The translations under genes were made by a program, and so were the position numbers. From Comamonas sp. BIGb0152 (GTDB taxonomy: Bacteria; Pseudomonadota; Gammaproteobacteria; Burkholderiales; Burkholderiaceae_C), in assembly GCF_024809975.1 (NCBI RefSeq), contig NZ_JANUDY010000004.1, forward strand, positions 1-64,000: 64,000 nucleotides of DNA, in the 5' to 3' direction. Positions within the stretch are counted from its first letter, which is position 1; each line of letters begins with the position of its first letter. Below are positions 27,981-37,222 of this stretch, in pieces. Under the pieces are notes generated by a model, which was given only the letters and a program-made list of their open reading frames with translations, did no database searches and was not told the origin of the DNA.

Positions 27981-28111
27981 ATGGCTGAAGCGCACAGGGT
28001 CCGTCTCCATGATTTAGCAACAATCGCTCGACCGCCGCGCAATAACAGGCACGCACACTCCGGCATTGGCTAAAAGCTCTTCACTAGAAAGACTGGAAAG
28101 GACAGATACCC

Positions 28112-29362
28112 ATGCTTGGGAGACTTGCAGAACAGCTGTTGGCGCGCAGTTTCGCGCCACTCGTCGTCACCGGGGTGCTGGAGGTGGCCTTCCCTTCCGG
28201 CAAAAGGCAGTTGTTTGGCGCCGGGCCATCGCCCACGGCAAGCATCCGTTTCACAGATACGTGTGCGATCTGGGCCATTCTGCGAGACCCGGATCTGAAC
28301 TTTGGCGAGATGTTCATGCAAGGCCGGCTGGTGGTGGAGCACGGCAGCGTCTATGAGGTGCTGGAACTCCTGCTCCGCCACGCCAAGAACGTGCCGGTAT
28401 CGGCCACCGTACGTACCCTCGATGCCTGGCGCATGCGCCTCAAGCCCTGGCTGCAGAACAACCTCAGGCGCAAGGCACGCGCCAATGTCGCCCACCATTA
28501 CGACCTGGATGACCGGCTCTACGCACTCTTTCTGGATGGCGAACGCCAGTACTCCTGCGCCTACTTTGAGCAAGGGGATGAGCCCCTGGAGGTGGCCCAG
28601 GTCGCCAAGATGCGGCATATCGCCGCCAAGCTGCTCATCGAGCCCGGCCACCGGGTGCTGGACATTGGCTGCGGCTGGGGCGGGCTCTCCCGCTACCTGG
28701 CCGAGGTCGCAGGCGCGGGGCAGGTCACCGGCGTCACGCTGTCGGTGGAGCAACTGGAAGTCGCCCGCCAACGTGCAGCGCTGTCAGACAAGACTTCCCG
28801 CTTGAACTACCGCCTGGAGGACTACCGCGACACCCAAGGGCCTTTTGACCGCATTGTGTCGGTGGGCATGTTCGAGCATGTCGGCACCGCATTCCATGAT
28901 GCCTTTTTCCAGCAGTGCCGGTCCTTGCTCAGCGAAGAGGGGGTCATGTTGCTGCACTTCATCGGCAACAGCGATGTGCCGGATTTCAACAACCCCTGGA
29001 TGGAACGCTACATCTTCCCCGGCGGCCACATTCCGTCCATGTCGGAGTTCATGCCGGCGTTGGAGCGCTCCGGCCTGGTCGTCACCGATATCGAGGTGCT
29101 CCGTCTGCACTATGCGCGCACCCTGCGGCACTGGCGCGAGCGCTTTATGGCCAAACGCGCCCAGGCCCTGGAACTCTACGACGAGCGGTTTTGCAGGATG
29201 TGGGAGTTCTACCTGTCTATGTCCGAGACGGCCTTCCGCTACCAGGACATAGCGGTCTTCCAGCTGCAGATTGCCCGCAAGCAAGAGGCGGTGCCGTTGA
29301 CGCGTGACTACATCGCAGCACGCAAGTTGGCGTTGACAGAGCGTGAGCGGCAGCGCCCCTAA
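28112..29362 (+). CDS. cfa: Cyclopropane-fatty-acyl-phospholipid synthase
   Basis: A 416-residue SAM-dependent enzyme that methylenates unsaturated acyl chains of membrane phospholipids. The SAM site is seen as VLDIGCGWGGLSRYLAE. Further family signatures are ANVAHHYDLDDRLYALFLDGERQYSCAYF before it, and MFEHVGTAFHDAFF, NPWMERYIFPGGHIPSMSE and LRHWRERFM after it. The N-terminal 100 residues form the lipid-binding domain. Length is close to E. coli Cfa. It is convergent with ffh across a hairpin and has no operon partner. Confidence 0.93.
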   Translation: MLGRLAEQLLARSFAPLVVTGVLEVAFPSGKRQLFGAGPSPTASIRFTDTCAIWAILRDPDLNFGEMFMQGRLVVEHGSVYEVLELLLRHAKNVPVSATVRTLDAWRMRLKPWLQNNLRRKARANVAHHYDLDDRLYALFLDGERQYSCAYFEQGDEPLEVAQVAKMRHIAAKLLIEPGHRVLDIGCGWGGLSRYLAEVAGAGQVTGVTLSVEQLEVARQRAALSDKTSRLNYRLEDYRDTQGPFDRIVSVGMFEHVGTAFHDAFFQQCRSLLSEEGVMLLHFIGNSDVPDFNNPWMERYIFPGGHIPSMSEFMPALERSGLVVTDIEVLRLHYARTLRHWRERFMAKRAQALELYDERFCRMWEFYLSMSETAFRYQDIAVFQLQIARKQEAVPLTRDYIAARKLALTERERQRP

Positions 29363-29383
29363 GACCAGGGAACACAGAAAGTG

Positions 29384-29410
29384 AAAAGGCGCCCTGTGCA
29401 AGGGCGCCTT
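29384..29410 (-). terminator. Rho-independent terminator of ffh
   Basis: AAGGCGCCCT and AGGGCGCCTT form a 10-bp stem around a short loop. On the minus strand it is followed by TTTT, so it fits best as the ffh terminator; on the plus strand the tail is only TTGG. Confidence 0.75.
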
Positions 29411-29457
29411 GGTGATGGATGAGGCGCAACGCGCCGCACCCCGGAAGTCAGGCGTTC

Positions 29458-30837
29458 TTAGAACGGCAGCTTGGGCATGCCGCCGCCCATCATGCCCTTC
29501 ATGCCGCCCATCTTCTTCATCATCTTCATCAGGCCGCCGCCCTTCATCTTCTTCATCATCTGCTGCATCTGGCCAAACTCGTTGAGCAGGCGGTTGACTT
29601 CCTGCACCTGCACGCCAGCACCTGCGGCAATGCGCTTTTTGCGCGTGGCCTTGATGAATTCGGGCTTGGCGCGCTCATAGGGGGTCATTGAGCAGATGAT
29701 GCCTTCCTTGCGGCGCACTTCGCGCTCGGCCTTGTCCATGTCGACCTTGCCGGCTTTACCCGCCAGCTCGGAGGGCAGCTTGTCCATCAGGGTCGACAGG
29801 CCGCCCATCTGCTTCATCTGCTGGAGCTGGCCCAGGAAGTCGTTCAGATCAAAGCCGTCGCCGGACTTGATCTTCTCGGCCATCTTCTGGGCCGCCTCCA
29901 TGTCCACGCCCTTGGAGACCTGCTCAACCAGGGCCACGATATCGCCCATGCCCAGCACGCGCTGCGCATGGCGCTCGGCATCGAACACTTCCAGTCCATC
30001 GAGCTTTTCCGACACACCGGCAAACTTGATGGGCGCGCCCGTGATCTGGCGCACCGACAGCGCCGCACCGCCGCGCGAGTCGCCGTCGAGTTTGGTCAGC
30101 ACAATACCCGTGAGCGGCAAGGCCTCCTTGAAGGCCTTGGCGGTGTTGATCGCATCCTGACCCTGCATGGCATCGACCACAAACAAGGTCTCGACCGGCT
30201 TCAAGGCACTGTGCAGTTGCTGGATTTCGGTCATCAGCACTTCGTCGATGGCCAGGCGGCCGGCGGTGTCGACCAGCAGCACATCAAAGTAGTGCTTCTT
30301 GGCGTAATCGAGCGCCGCGTTGGCAATGTCCAACGGCTTTTGGTCCGGCGTGCTGGGGAACCATTCCGCACCCGCTTGCTGGGTCACCGTCTTGAGCTGC
30401 TCGATAGCGGCCGGGCGGTAGACGTCACCCGAGACGGTCAGCACCTTTTTCTTGCGTCGCTCGATCAGGTGCTTGGCCAGCTTGGCCGTTGTCGTGGTCT
30501 TGCCCGCGCCTTGCAGGCCGGCCATCAAAATCACCGCCGGCGGCTGGGCCTGCAGGTTGATGTCGGCCACGCCCTCACCCATGGTGGCGGCCAGTTCCTT
30601 GTTGACGATGGACACCAGGGTCTGGCCCGGCTTGAGGCTGCCCAGCACTTCCTGGCCCAGGGCTTTTTCCTTGACGCGGGCAATGAAGTCGCGCACCACG
30701 GGCAAGGCCACGTCCGCTTCCAGCAAGGCCATGCGCACTTCGCGCAACATGTCCTGGACATTGGATTCGGTAATACGGGCCTGGCCACGCATTTCCTTGA
30801 CGAGGCGCGAGAGTTTATCGGTCAGTGCGGAAGCCAT
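29458..30837 (-). CDS. ffh: Signal recognition particle GTPase Ffh
   Basis: A 459-residue SRP54 protein that, with 4.5S RNA, targets nascent inner-membrane proteins to the translocon. It has an N domain (about 1-90), a G domain with GLQGAGKTTTTAKLAKHL, DTAGRLAIDE and TKLDGDSRGGAALS, and a C-terminal M domain very rich in methionine that ends in glycine and methionine repeats. I chose the ATG at 30837, where the conserved start MASALTDKLSRLVKEMRG lies; the frame continues 90 codons upstream without conservation. Confidence 0.97.
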   Translation of the reverse strand: MASALTDKLSRLVKEMRGQARITESNVQDMLREVRMALLEADVALPVVRDFIARVKEKALGQEVLGSLKPGQTLVSIVNKELAATMGEGVADINLQAQPPAVILMAGLQGAGKTTTTAKLAKHLIERRKKKVLTVSGDVYRPAAIEQLKTVTQQAGAEWFPSTPDQKPLDIANAALDYAKKHYFDVLLVDTAGRLAIDEVLMTEIQQLHSALKPVETLFVVDAMQGQDAINTAKAFKEALPLTGIVLTKLDGDSRGGAALSVRQITGAPIKFAGVSEKLDGLEVFDAERHAQRVLGMGDIVALVEQVSKGVDMEAAQKMAEKIKSGDGFDLNDFLGQLQQMKQMGGLSTLMDKLPSELAGKAGKVDMDKAEREVRRKEGIICSMTPYERAKPEFIKATRKKRIAAGAGVQVQEVNRLLNEFGQMQQMMKKMKGGGLMKMMKKMGGMKGMMGGGMPKLPF

Positions 30838-31212
30838 AGGGTGGAGTCTTGAGTAATCGTGGCAAAGGGGGCGTTGGGGTGCCCGGGCGCAAAGGGCTGG
30901 CGCTGGGGGCTGTAAGCCACAGCCCTGCAAACCTCTGATTCTACCCGCTCGTCCCCAACCGGCCCGGGCCCCGGGCCGCAAACCCGCCGCCAGCCGCAAT
31001 AAGCTATGACCCGCAAAATACAATAGCCAAATGTTTGACCGCAAATCGCCAAACGAATTTAGGCTGTAAGGCTGCAGGCATGCGTGCCCACGGCCGCGAC
31101 AATGCACTTACTGCCCTGTGCAAGCCCACCTTGCTGCATCGGCATGGCCACCCGCAACGCCAAAGCCCTGCCCGCCACCTTCAGGTGGCGCTTTCTTTGA
31201 CCAGGATCACCG

Positions 31213-34200
31213 ATGCCCGACACGCCGTATCGCCACTTGCTAGACCACTTCTCGGACGCCTTTTTCGTGACCGATGCGCAAGGCCGGATCCTGGATGTCA
31301 ATACCCAGGCCTACCGGGAGATGGGCTACAGCCTGGCCGAGCTGATGGCCATGACGGTGGCCGACTTTGCACTGGACCTTAGCCGCGATGCGTTGCTCGC
31401 GCTGTGGCAAAAAATGGAGCCCGGTGAGCACACCGTGGCCACCAACACCCACCGGCGCAAGGACGGCTCCTGCTTTCCGGTCGAGGTCCATATCACCTGC
31501 CAGCTGGTCGATGACCAGAAGCGCTTTTTCACCATCGCCCACGACATCACTGAGCGGGTGCGCCGCGACCAGGAAATCCAGCTGCTGAATGCGGCGCTGG
31601 AGCAGCAGGTCGAGAAAAGCACCCAGCAGTGGCGCCAGTCCACCCACCTGCTCGATGCGGTGATGCGCGGCACCTCGGACATCGTGTTTGTCAAGGACTT
31701 GCAGGGCCGCTATGTATTTGCCAACCCCGCAGCCGAAGCCATTGCACAGGTGCCCCCTGGCGGCCTGAACGGCAAGACCGATGCCGAGATTCTGGGCGGA
31801 CGCAACAATTTTGCCGAGGACGACGCGGCCGTGCTGCACAGCCCGGTTCCCGTGGTGTCCGAGTCGCACGCCCTCATCGAGGGGCGCCGGCTCAGCTTCC
31901 AATCCATCAAGAGCCAGTACCGCAATGAGCATGGCGAGGTCATCGGCCTGCTGGGCATCTCGCGCGACATGACCCAGATGCGCGAATCGGAAAACCAGCT
32001 GCGCCAAAGCTATGACTCGCTGCGGCGCGCCGAGCGGCTCTCGCGCATCGGCAGCTGGACCCTCGACCTGGCCAGTGGGCAGATCGAAGCCTCGGACATG
32101 ATGTACGAGATGAACGGCCTCGACCCCAAGGGCCCCAAGCTGACCGAGAGCGACATTGCCAACTTGCTGCCGCCCCAGGACTATGCCAAGGTCGCCGCTG
32201 CCATCGCCCATTGCGCCCAAACCGGCCAGCCGTATCGCCTGGATGTGGTTCACTACACGACCGATGGCGGACAGTTTCCTGCCAGCATCCTGGGCCAGGC
32301 GGACTATGACAGCAGCGGCCAGATTGTCAGCCTCAGCGGCACGGTGCAGGATCTGTCCGAACGCGAGCAGGCCCGCCAGCGACTCGAAGCGCTGGCCGAC
32401 AACCTGCCCAGCGGCGCCATTTACCGGGTCGACGGCGCCGGCAGCAGCCTGCACATGAGCTATATCAGCGCCGGCATCGAAAAGTTAATTGGTATCAGCG
32501 CCCAAGCCATCATGGCGGACAACGCCGCCTACACCAACACCATCCACCCCGCAGACCTGGCACGCTACCGGCAGATGCAGCGCGAGGCGCTGGAGGGATT
32601 GAGCCTGTTTGATTGCAGCTTCCGCATCATCCGCCCCGATGGCAGCCTGCGCTGGCTGCGCTGCCGCTCCGCGCCCAGCCGCCAGGAATCGGGCACGGTC
32701 TGGGACGGCATCATGCTCGACATCACCCGCGAGCGCGAGGCCGAGCTGGCGCTGCAAGCGGCCAAGGAAATGGCCGAAGCTGCCGAGCGCGCCAAGTCCG
32801 AGTTCCTGGCCACGATGAGCCATGAGATCCGCACGCCGATGAACACCGTCATCGGCATGACGCGCCTGATCCAGCAGACCCCGCTGCTGCCCAAGCAGCG
32901 CAACTACCTGGAGAAGGTGGAGCTGTCAGCCAATGCGCTGCTGTCGGTGATCAATGACATCCTGGATTTTTCCAAGATCGAAGCGGGCATGCTGACCTTG
33001 GAGAACGTGGAGTTCGCGCTGGACGATGTGCTCGAAACGGTCTCGGCCGTCACCACCTTGCGGGCGGAGGAAAAAGGCATCGAAGTGGTGTACTCGGTAG
33101 CCCCCGATGTGCCCCGCATGCTCGGCGGCGACCCCCTGCGCCTGAGCCAGGTGCTCAACAACCTGGTGAGCAATGCCATCAAGTTCACCCATATGGGCGA
33201 AGTGGTGATCAGCATCCGCTCTGCACAAGCGGCAGCCAACCGGCCCCTGGCCGCCGGCAAGATTGGCCTGGAAGTGAACGTCAAGGACACCGGCATTGGC
33301 ATGAGCGCCGCGCAGATGAGCCAGCTGTTCCGGCCTTTCTCGCAGGCCGACAGCCAGACCACGCGGCGCTACGGCGGCTCGGGCCTGGGCCTGGCCATCA
33401 GCCAGCGCCTGGTGGGCCAGATGGGCGGGGAGCTCAAGGTCCAGAGCAGCCCGGGCATCGGCAGCAGCTTTTATTTCACGGTGCAATTGCACACCGCGCA
33501 GCCCCAGCAAAGCCCCAAGCCGGTGCGCTACCACGGCACCCCGGTCGACCGCGTACTGATCGTCGACGACAACGCCAGTGCACGCGACATCCTGGCCGAC
33601 ATGGTGCGCGGCTTTGGCATGCGCGCCGATACCGTCGATTCGGGCGAGCAGGCCTTGTCCGATCTGCAACTGGCCTCGCGCGTGGGCACGCCCTACGGCC
33701 TGGTGCTGATGGACTGGCGCATGCCCGGCATGGACGGGCTGGAAGTGGCGCGCCGCATCCGGGAGGAAGAGCACCTGTCCTCCACGCCAGCGGTATTGAT
33801 GGTGACCGCCTATGGCCGCGACGAGGTGATGCGCAAGGCCGAAGCCTTGCGCCTGCAAGGGCTGCTGATCAAGCCGGTGACGCAGTCCGTGCTGTTCAAT
33901 GCAATTTTGGAAGCCTTGCAATCCCAAGGCCACGGCATTGCCCGGCGCCCGGGTTCCCAGGCCGCCGCCCACGCCTTGGTGCCGCACGCCAACCCGATCC
34001 CGCTCTACCCCAATCTGCGCGGCAGAAATGTGCTGGTGGTCGATGACAATGCCCTCAACCGCGAGGTGGCGGCCGATTTCCTCAGCCTGGTCGGCGTGCA
34101 GGTGAGCCTGGCGACCAATGGTGCAGAAGCGCTGGACATGCTGGAGCACAGCCACTTTGATGCCGTGCTGATGGATGTACACATGCCGCAGATGGATGGC

Positions 34201-35085
34201 CTGGACGCCACCCGGGCCCTGCGCCAGTTGCCCCACCTGCAGCATCTGCCGGTGATTGCGCTGACCGCCCAGGCCCGCGTCGAAGACCGCAGCGCCATTG
34301 AGGCGGCCGGCATGAACGCCCATTTGACCAAGCCCATCGATGAGCGCAAGCTGTACGAGACGCTGAGTGACTGGATTGTGGGCCCGCACATCAAACCCGA
34401 GGCCAGCGCCCAGGTCGCGCCCGACACGCCGCCTGGAGGCGACAGCCGCTTGGCAGCAACCCCAGGCATCAACCAGGCCAAGATGCTGGAACGTTTTCAT
34501 GGCAATGCCGAGCGGGTGGAGCGCGTACTGGCGGGCTTTTACCGCGATTTCTCGGATGCCCCACAGGCACTTTTGCTGCATGTGCAGCAGGCGGCCTGGC
34601 AGCCCTTGTCCATGCTCGCCCACTCGCTCAAAGGCGCCTTGGGCTACCTGGATGCACCCACGCTGGTGCAGGCCGCCGAGACCATTGAGCACCAGGCCGG
34701 GCAATGGGCGCAATCCCCGCCATCCTCGCCACAGCCCTCCGCCCGGCTGCATGCCGAAACCACGGAGTTTGCCGCCCAACTGCAGACTTTGCTGCAAGGC
34801 CTGGCGCTGCGCCAAAGCCCCGGCAGCCCCGCAGACCTGGCCCCGGCTGCCAGCACCGCGCCCAACCAGCAAGCCAACGCCAGCTTGCGCCGCGATTTGG
34901 TGCAGCTCAAGCGCCTGGTGGCCGATGGTGATTACGCCGCCGTCTCCGAGCTGGAGCACATGCTGGCATCCAGCCCGGCAGCGCCCTGGACGCCCTTGCT
35001 CCAGCAGATCCTGCAGCATGTGGAAGACCTGGACGGCGATGCGGCGCTGGCGGCCATCGACCGCCTAGAACAACTGCTGCCATGA
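31213..35085 (+). CDS. Cytosolic multi-PAS hybrid sensor histidine kinase with REC-REC-HPt
   Basis: A 1290-residue phosphorelay kinase with no membrane segment; the first PAS domain starts almost at residue 1. Up to four PAS domains cover roughly residues 5-515, at HFSDAFFVTDAQGRILDVN, RGTSDIVFVKDLQGRYVF, RIGSWTLDLASGQIE and a fourth around residues 395-515. The HisKA domain has the phospho-histidine H537 in SHEIRTPMN, and the ATPase domain contains KDTGIGMS and RYGGSGLGLAI. Two receiver domains follow, with aspartates D834 (LMDWRMPGMDG) and D988 (LMDVHMPQMDG), then an HPt domain with H1137 (AHSLKGALGYL). The next gene, 43 bp on, is a REC-GGEEF protein and the obvious output. Confidence 0.92.
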   Translation: MPDTPYRHLLDHFSDAFFVTDAQGRILDVNTQAYREMGYSLAELMAMTVADFALDLSRDALLALWQKMEPGEHTVATNTHRRKDGSCFPVEVHITCQLVDDQKRFFTIAHDITERVRRDQEIQLLNAALEQQVEKSTQQWRQSTHLLDAVMRGTSDIVFVKDLQGRYVFANPAAEAIAQVPPGGLNGKTDAEILGGRNNFAEDDAAVLHSPVPVVSESHALIEGRRLSFQSIKSQYRNEHGEVIGLLGISRDMTQMRESENQLRQSYDSLRRAERLSRIGSWTLDLASGQIEASDMMYEMNGLDPKGPKLTESDIANLLPPQDYAKVAAAIAHCAQTGQPYRLDVVHYTTDGGQFPASILGQADYDSSGQIVSLSGTVQDLSEREQARQRLEALADNLPSGAIYRVDGAGSSLHMSYISAGIEKLIGISAQAIMADNAAYTNTIHPADLARYRQMQREALEGLSLFDCSFRIIRPDGSLRWLRCRSAPSRQESGTVWDGIMLDITREREAELALQAAKEMAEAAERAKSEFLATMSHEIRTPMNTVIGMTRLIQQTPLLPKQRNYLEKVELSANALLSVINDILDFSKIEAGMLTLENVEFALDDVLETVSAVTTLRAEEKGIEVVYSVAPDVPRMLGGDPLRLSQVLNNLVSNAIKFTHMGEVVISIRSAQAAANRPLAAGKIGLEVNVKDTGIGMSAAQMSQLFRPFSQADSQTTRRYGGSGLGLAISQRLVGQMGGELKVQSSPGIGSSFYFTVQLHTAQPQQSPKPVRYHGTPVDRVLIVDDNASARDILADMVRGFGMRADTVDSGEQALSDLQLASRVGTPYGLVLMDWRMPGMDGLEVARRIREEEHLSSTPAVLMVTAYGRDEVMRKAEALRLQGLLIKPVTQSVLFNAILEALQSQGHGIARRPGSQAAAHALVPHANPIPLYPNLRGRNVLVVDDNALNREVAADFLSLVGVQVSLATNGAEALDMLEHSHFDAVLMDVHMPQMDGLDATRALRQLPHLQHLPVIALTAQARVEDRSAIEAAGMNAHLTKPIDERKLYETLSDWIVGPHIKPEASAQVAPDTPPGGDSRLAATPGINQAKMLERFHGNAERVERVLAGFYRDFSDAPQALLLHVQQAAWQPLSMLAHSLKGALGYLDAPTLVQAAETIEHQAGQWAQSPPSSPQPSARLHAETTEFAAQLQTLLQGLALRQSPGSPADLAPAASTAPNQQANASLRRDLVQLKRLVADGDYAAVSELEHMLASSPAAPWTPLLQQILQHVEDLDGDAALAAIDRLEQLLP

Positions 35086-35128
35086 CGGCTTGTGCGCCGC
35101 CTTTTTTGAGATTTTCTACGACCGTACC

Positions 35129-36055
35129 ATGCAAGCCGAGCCAGACAACGACCAACCGACCATCCTGATCGTCGACGATGAGCGGGTCAACCGCTCCATG
35201 CTTGCCGAGCTGCTGGGCCAGCAATACCGCGTGCTGCTGGCCAAGGATGGCCCCAGCGCCTTGGCCATTGCGGCGCGCGAGTCGCACCGCCTGCTGCTGG
35301 TGCTGCTCGATGTCAGCATGCCCGGCATGAATGGCTATGAGGTGTTGACCCTGCTGAAAAAGCAGGAAGCGACCGCTGGCATTGCCATCATCTTCATCAC
35401 CGGCCAAAGCGATGCCGCCGCCGAAGAGTACGGGCTGCGCCTGGGCGCGGCCGACTATGTTTCCAAGCCCATCCGCCCGGCCGTGGTCAGCGTGCGGGTG
35501 CGCAACCAGATTGACCTGGCCCTGCAGCGCCAGGCCTTGCAGCGCCTGGCCCAGGTCGATGGGCTGACCAACCTGGCCAACCGCCGGCATTTTGATGACA
35601 TGCTGCTACGCAGCTACCGCATGTGCCTGCGCAGAAACGACCCGCTGGGCCTGGCGCTGATCGACATCGACCATTTCAAGCTCTACAACGACCACTATGG
35701 CCATGTGCAAGGCGATGAGGCCCTCAAGCAAGTGGCCGGCACCTTGGCCCGCCACGCACGCCGCCCCTATGACCTGGCCGCGCGCTTTGGCGGCGAAGAA
35801 TTTGCCCTGATCCTGCCCGGCCATGCCGATGCCATGCAGGTGGTGGAACGCTTTCGCCAGGAGATACAAGAGCTGGCCATCGCCCATGCCGCCTCCACCA
35901 CCGCAGCAGACCTGACGGTGAGTTGCGGCGTGCTGACCATCCACCACGGCCAGAGCCACGAGACCGAAGACTGCCTGCGCCGCGCCGATGAGCTGCTGTA
36001 TGAGGCCAAGACGACGGGCCGCAATCGGGTCTGTGCCGCCAGCCTGGAGCTTTAA
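35129..36055 (+). CDS. Response regulator with diguanylate cyclase (REC-GGEEF)
   Basis: A 308-residue protein that probably makes cyclic di-GMP under control of the upstream hybrid kinase. The receiver domain (about 1-125) has phospho-acceptor D61 in LLDVSMPGMNGYE and lysine in DYVSKPI. The GGDEF domain has the intact catalytic motif GGEEF at 221-225, and the inhibitory-site motif RPYD lies at the right distance before it, so product inhibition is likely. I chose the ATG at 35129; the frame opens at 35090 but the first 13 codons look non-coding. No EAL domain is present. Confidence 0.92.
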   Translation: MQAEPDNDQPTILIVDDERVNRSMLAELLGQQYRVLLAKDGPSALAIAARESHRLLLVLLDVSMPGMNGYEVLTLLKKQEATAGIAIIFITGQSDAAAEEYGLRLGAADYVSKPIRPAVVSVRVRNQIDLALQRQALQRLAQVDGLTNLANRRHFDDMLLRSYRMCLRRNDPLGLALIDIDHFKLYNDHYGHVQGDEALKQVAGTLARHARRPYDLAARFGGEEFALILPGHADAMQVVERFRQEIQELAIAHAASTTAADLTVSCGVLTIHHGQSHETEDCLRRADELLYEAKTTGRNRVCAASLEL

Positions 36056-36145
36056 AGCCCGCTGGCGGGGCTGTTTGCGCTCAATAGCCAGCGGATTACC
36101 AAGCGTAGCAACGGCTGCAGGCCGCACAGGCCAGCGGCCGCCGCT

Positions 36146-36964
36146 ATGATAGCGGCTATGCTTTCTCCCGCCTTTGCCGCAGCCAGCACCAGCCCCATTG
36201 GTTGGGCCCTGGCCATTGCTGCGGCTATTGCCTATGCCATCCCCGCACTTGCGGCCCGCCGCCTGCAGGAGCCCAGTGCGCGCATGGGCCTGCGCGCCGC
36301 CTGGGGCCTGCACCTGGCGGCCATCGCCTGGAGCCTGATCGGCGACATGCCCCACTTCGGTTTTGCGCCCGCCTTGTCGGTTACCGCCTGGCTGGTGCTG
36401 ACGGTGTATGTGGTCGAGCAGCAGCTCTACCCGCAACTGCGCTCGCGCTGGCCGCTGTCGGCCATGGGTTGCATCGCCGTGCTGCTGGCGGGTGTTTTCC
36501 CCGGCAGCCCCTTGCATGTGAATGCCTCGCCCTGGCTGCCTCTGCACCTGGCTTTGGGCATTGCTTCTTATGGCCTGTTTGCCGCAGCCGTCGTGCATGC
36601 CGCACTGATGACCCGGGCCGAGCGCCAGATGCGCCAGGACGGCAGCCATGACAGCGGACTGCCGCTGCTGGCGCTCGAGCGCCTGACTTTTCGTTTTGTC
36701 ACGGCGGGCTTCATCCTGCTGTCGGCCACCTTGCTGGCCGGTTGGTGGTTTGGTGAGGCGCTGTACGGCAAGGCCTGGGTCTGGAACCACAAATCGGTGT
36801 TTTCGCTGCTGGCCTGGCTGACCTTCGCCATCTTGCTGGTGGGCCGCAAGCGCTTTGGCTGGCGCGGGCAACGCGCCGTCAACATGCTTTACGTGGGCGC
36901 CACCTTGCTGCTGCTGGCCTATGTGGGCTCGCGTTTTGTCCTTGAAGTCATCCTGAAACACTGA
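36146..36964 (+). CDS. CcsA/YpjD-like cytochrome c assembly membrane protein
   Basis: A 272-residue polytopic inner-membrane protein with about eight hydrophobic spans. The C-terminal part contains the family motif around WVWNHKSVFSLLAWLTFAILLVGRK, related to the heme-handling motif of CcsA. E. coli YpjD is of this family and is encoded beside ffh; here a two-gene signalling unit lies between ffh and this gene. Its exact role, heme delivery or something else, is not established for YpjD-type members. An ATG at 36158 is an equally good start. Confidence 0.8.
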   Translation: MIAAMLSPAFAAASTSPIGWALAIAAAIAYAIPALAARRLQEPSARMGLRAAWGLHLAAIAWSLIGDMPHFGFAPALSVTAWLVLTVYVVEQQLYPQLRSRWPLSAMGCIAVLLAGVFPGSPLHVNASPWLPLHLALGIASYGLFAAAVVHAALMTRAERQMRQDGSHDSGLPLLALERLTFRFVTAGFILLSATLLAGWWFGEALYGKAWVWNHKSVFSLLAWLTFAILLVGRKRFGWRGQRAVNMLYVGATLLLLAYVGSRFVLEVILKH

Positions 36965-36970
36965 GCCGCC

Positions 36971-37204
36971 ATGAAGTATTTGCTGGTATTGCTGGTGCTG
37001 GCCGTGGGCTGGCACATGTGGCGCCGCCAACGGGTCAAGAACACGCCGCCACCGGCCAAAAACCGGCTGGGCAAACCTGAGCCCATGGTGAGCTGCGCGC
37101 ACTGCGGCGTGCACCTGCCGCAGTCCGATGCCATCCGCTACCAGGGCCTGCATTACTGCTCGCAGTCCCACCTCGCCCAGGCCGCACCGCCTGGCAAGCA
37201 ATAA
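36971..37204 (+). CDS. PP0621-like small zinc-ribbon protein
   Basis: A 77-residue protein with an N-terminal hydrophobic segment (YLLVLLVLAVGWHMW), a short proline-rich linker and a metal-binding motif: CAHCGVHLP followed by a histidine/cysteine pair in HYCSQSH. It resembles the PP0621 family of small proteobacterial proteins of unknown function, which usually lie next to pilS or ccsA-type genes as here. The start is 6 bp after the upstream stop, so it is probably cotranscribed with that gene and with pilS, which starts 18 bp on. Confidence 0.75.
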   Translation: MKYLLVLLVLAVGWHMWRRQRVKNTPPPAKNRLGKPEPMVSCAHCGVHLPQSDAIRYQGLHYCSQSHLAQAAPPGKQ

Positions 37205-37222
37205 GGCTTGGGCGTTCCCACC

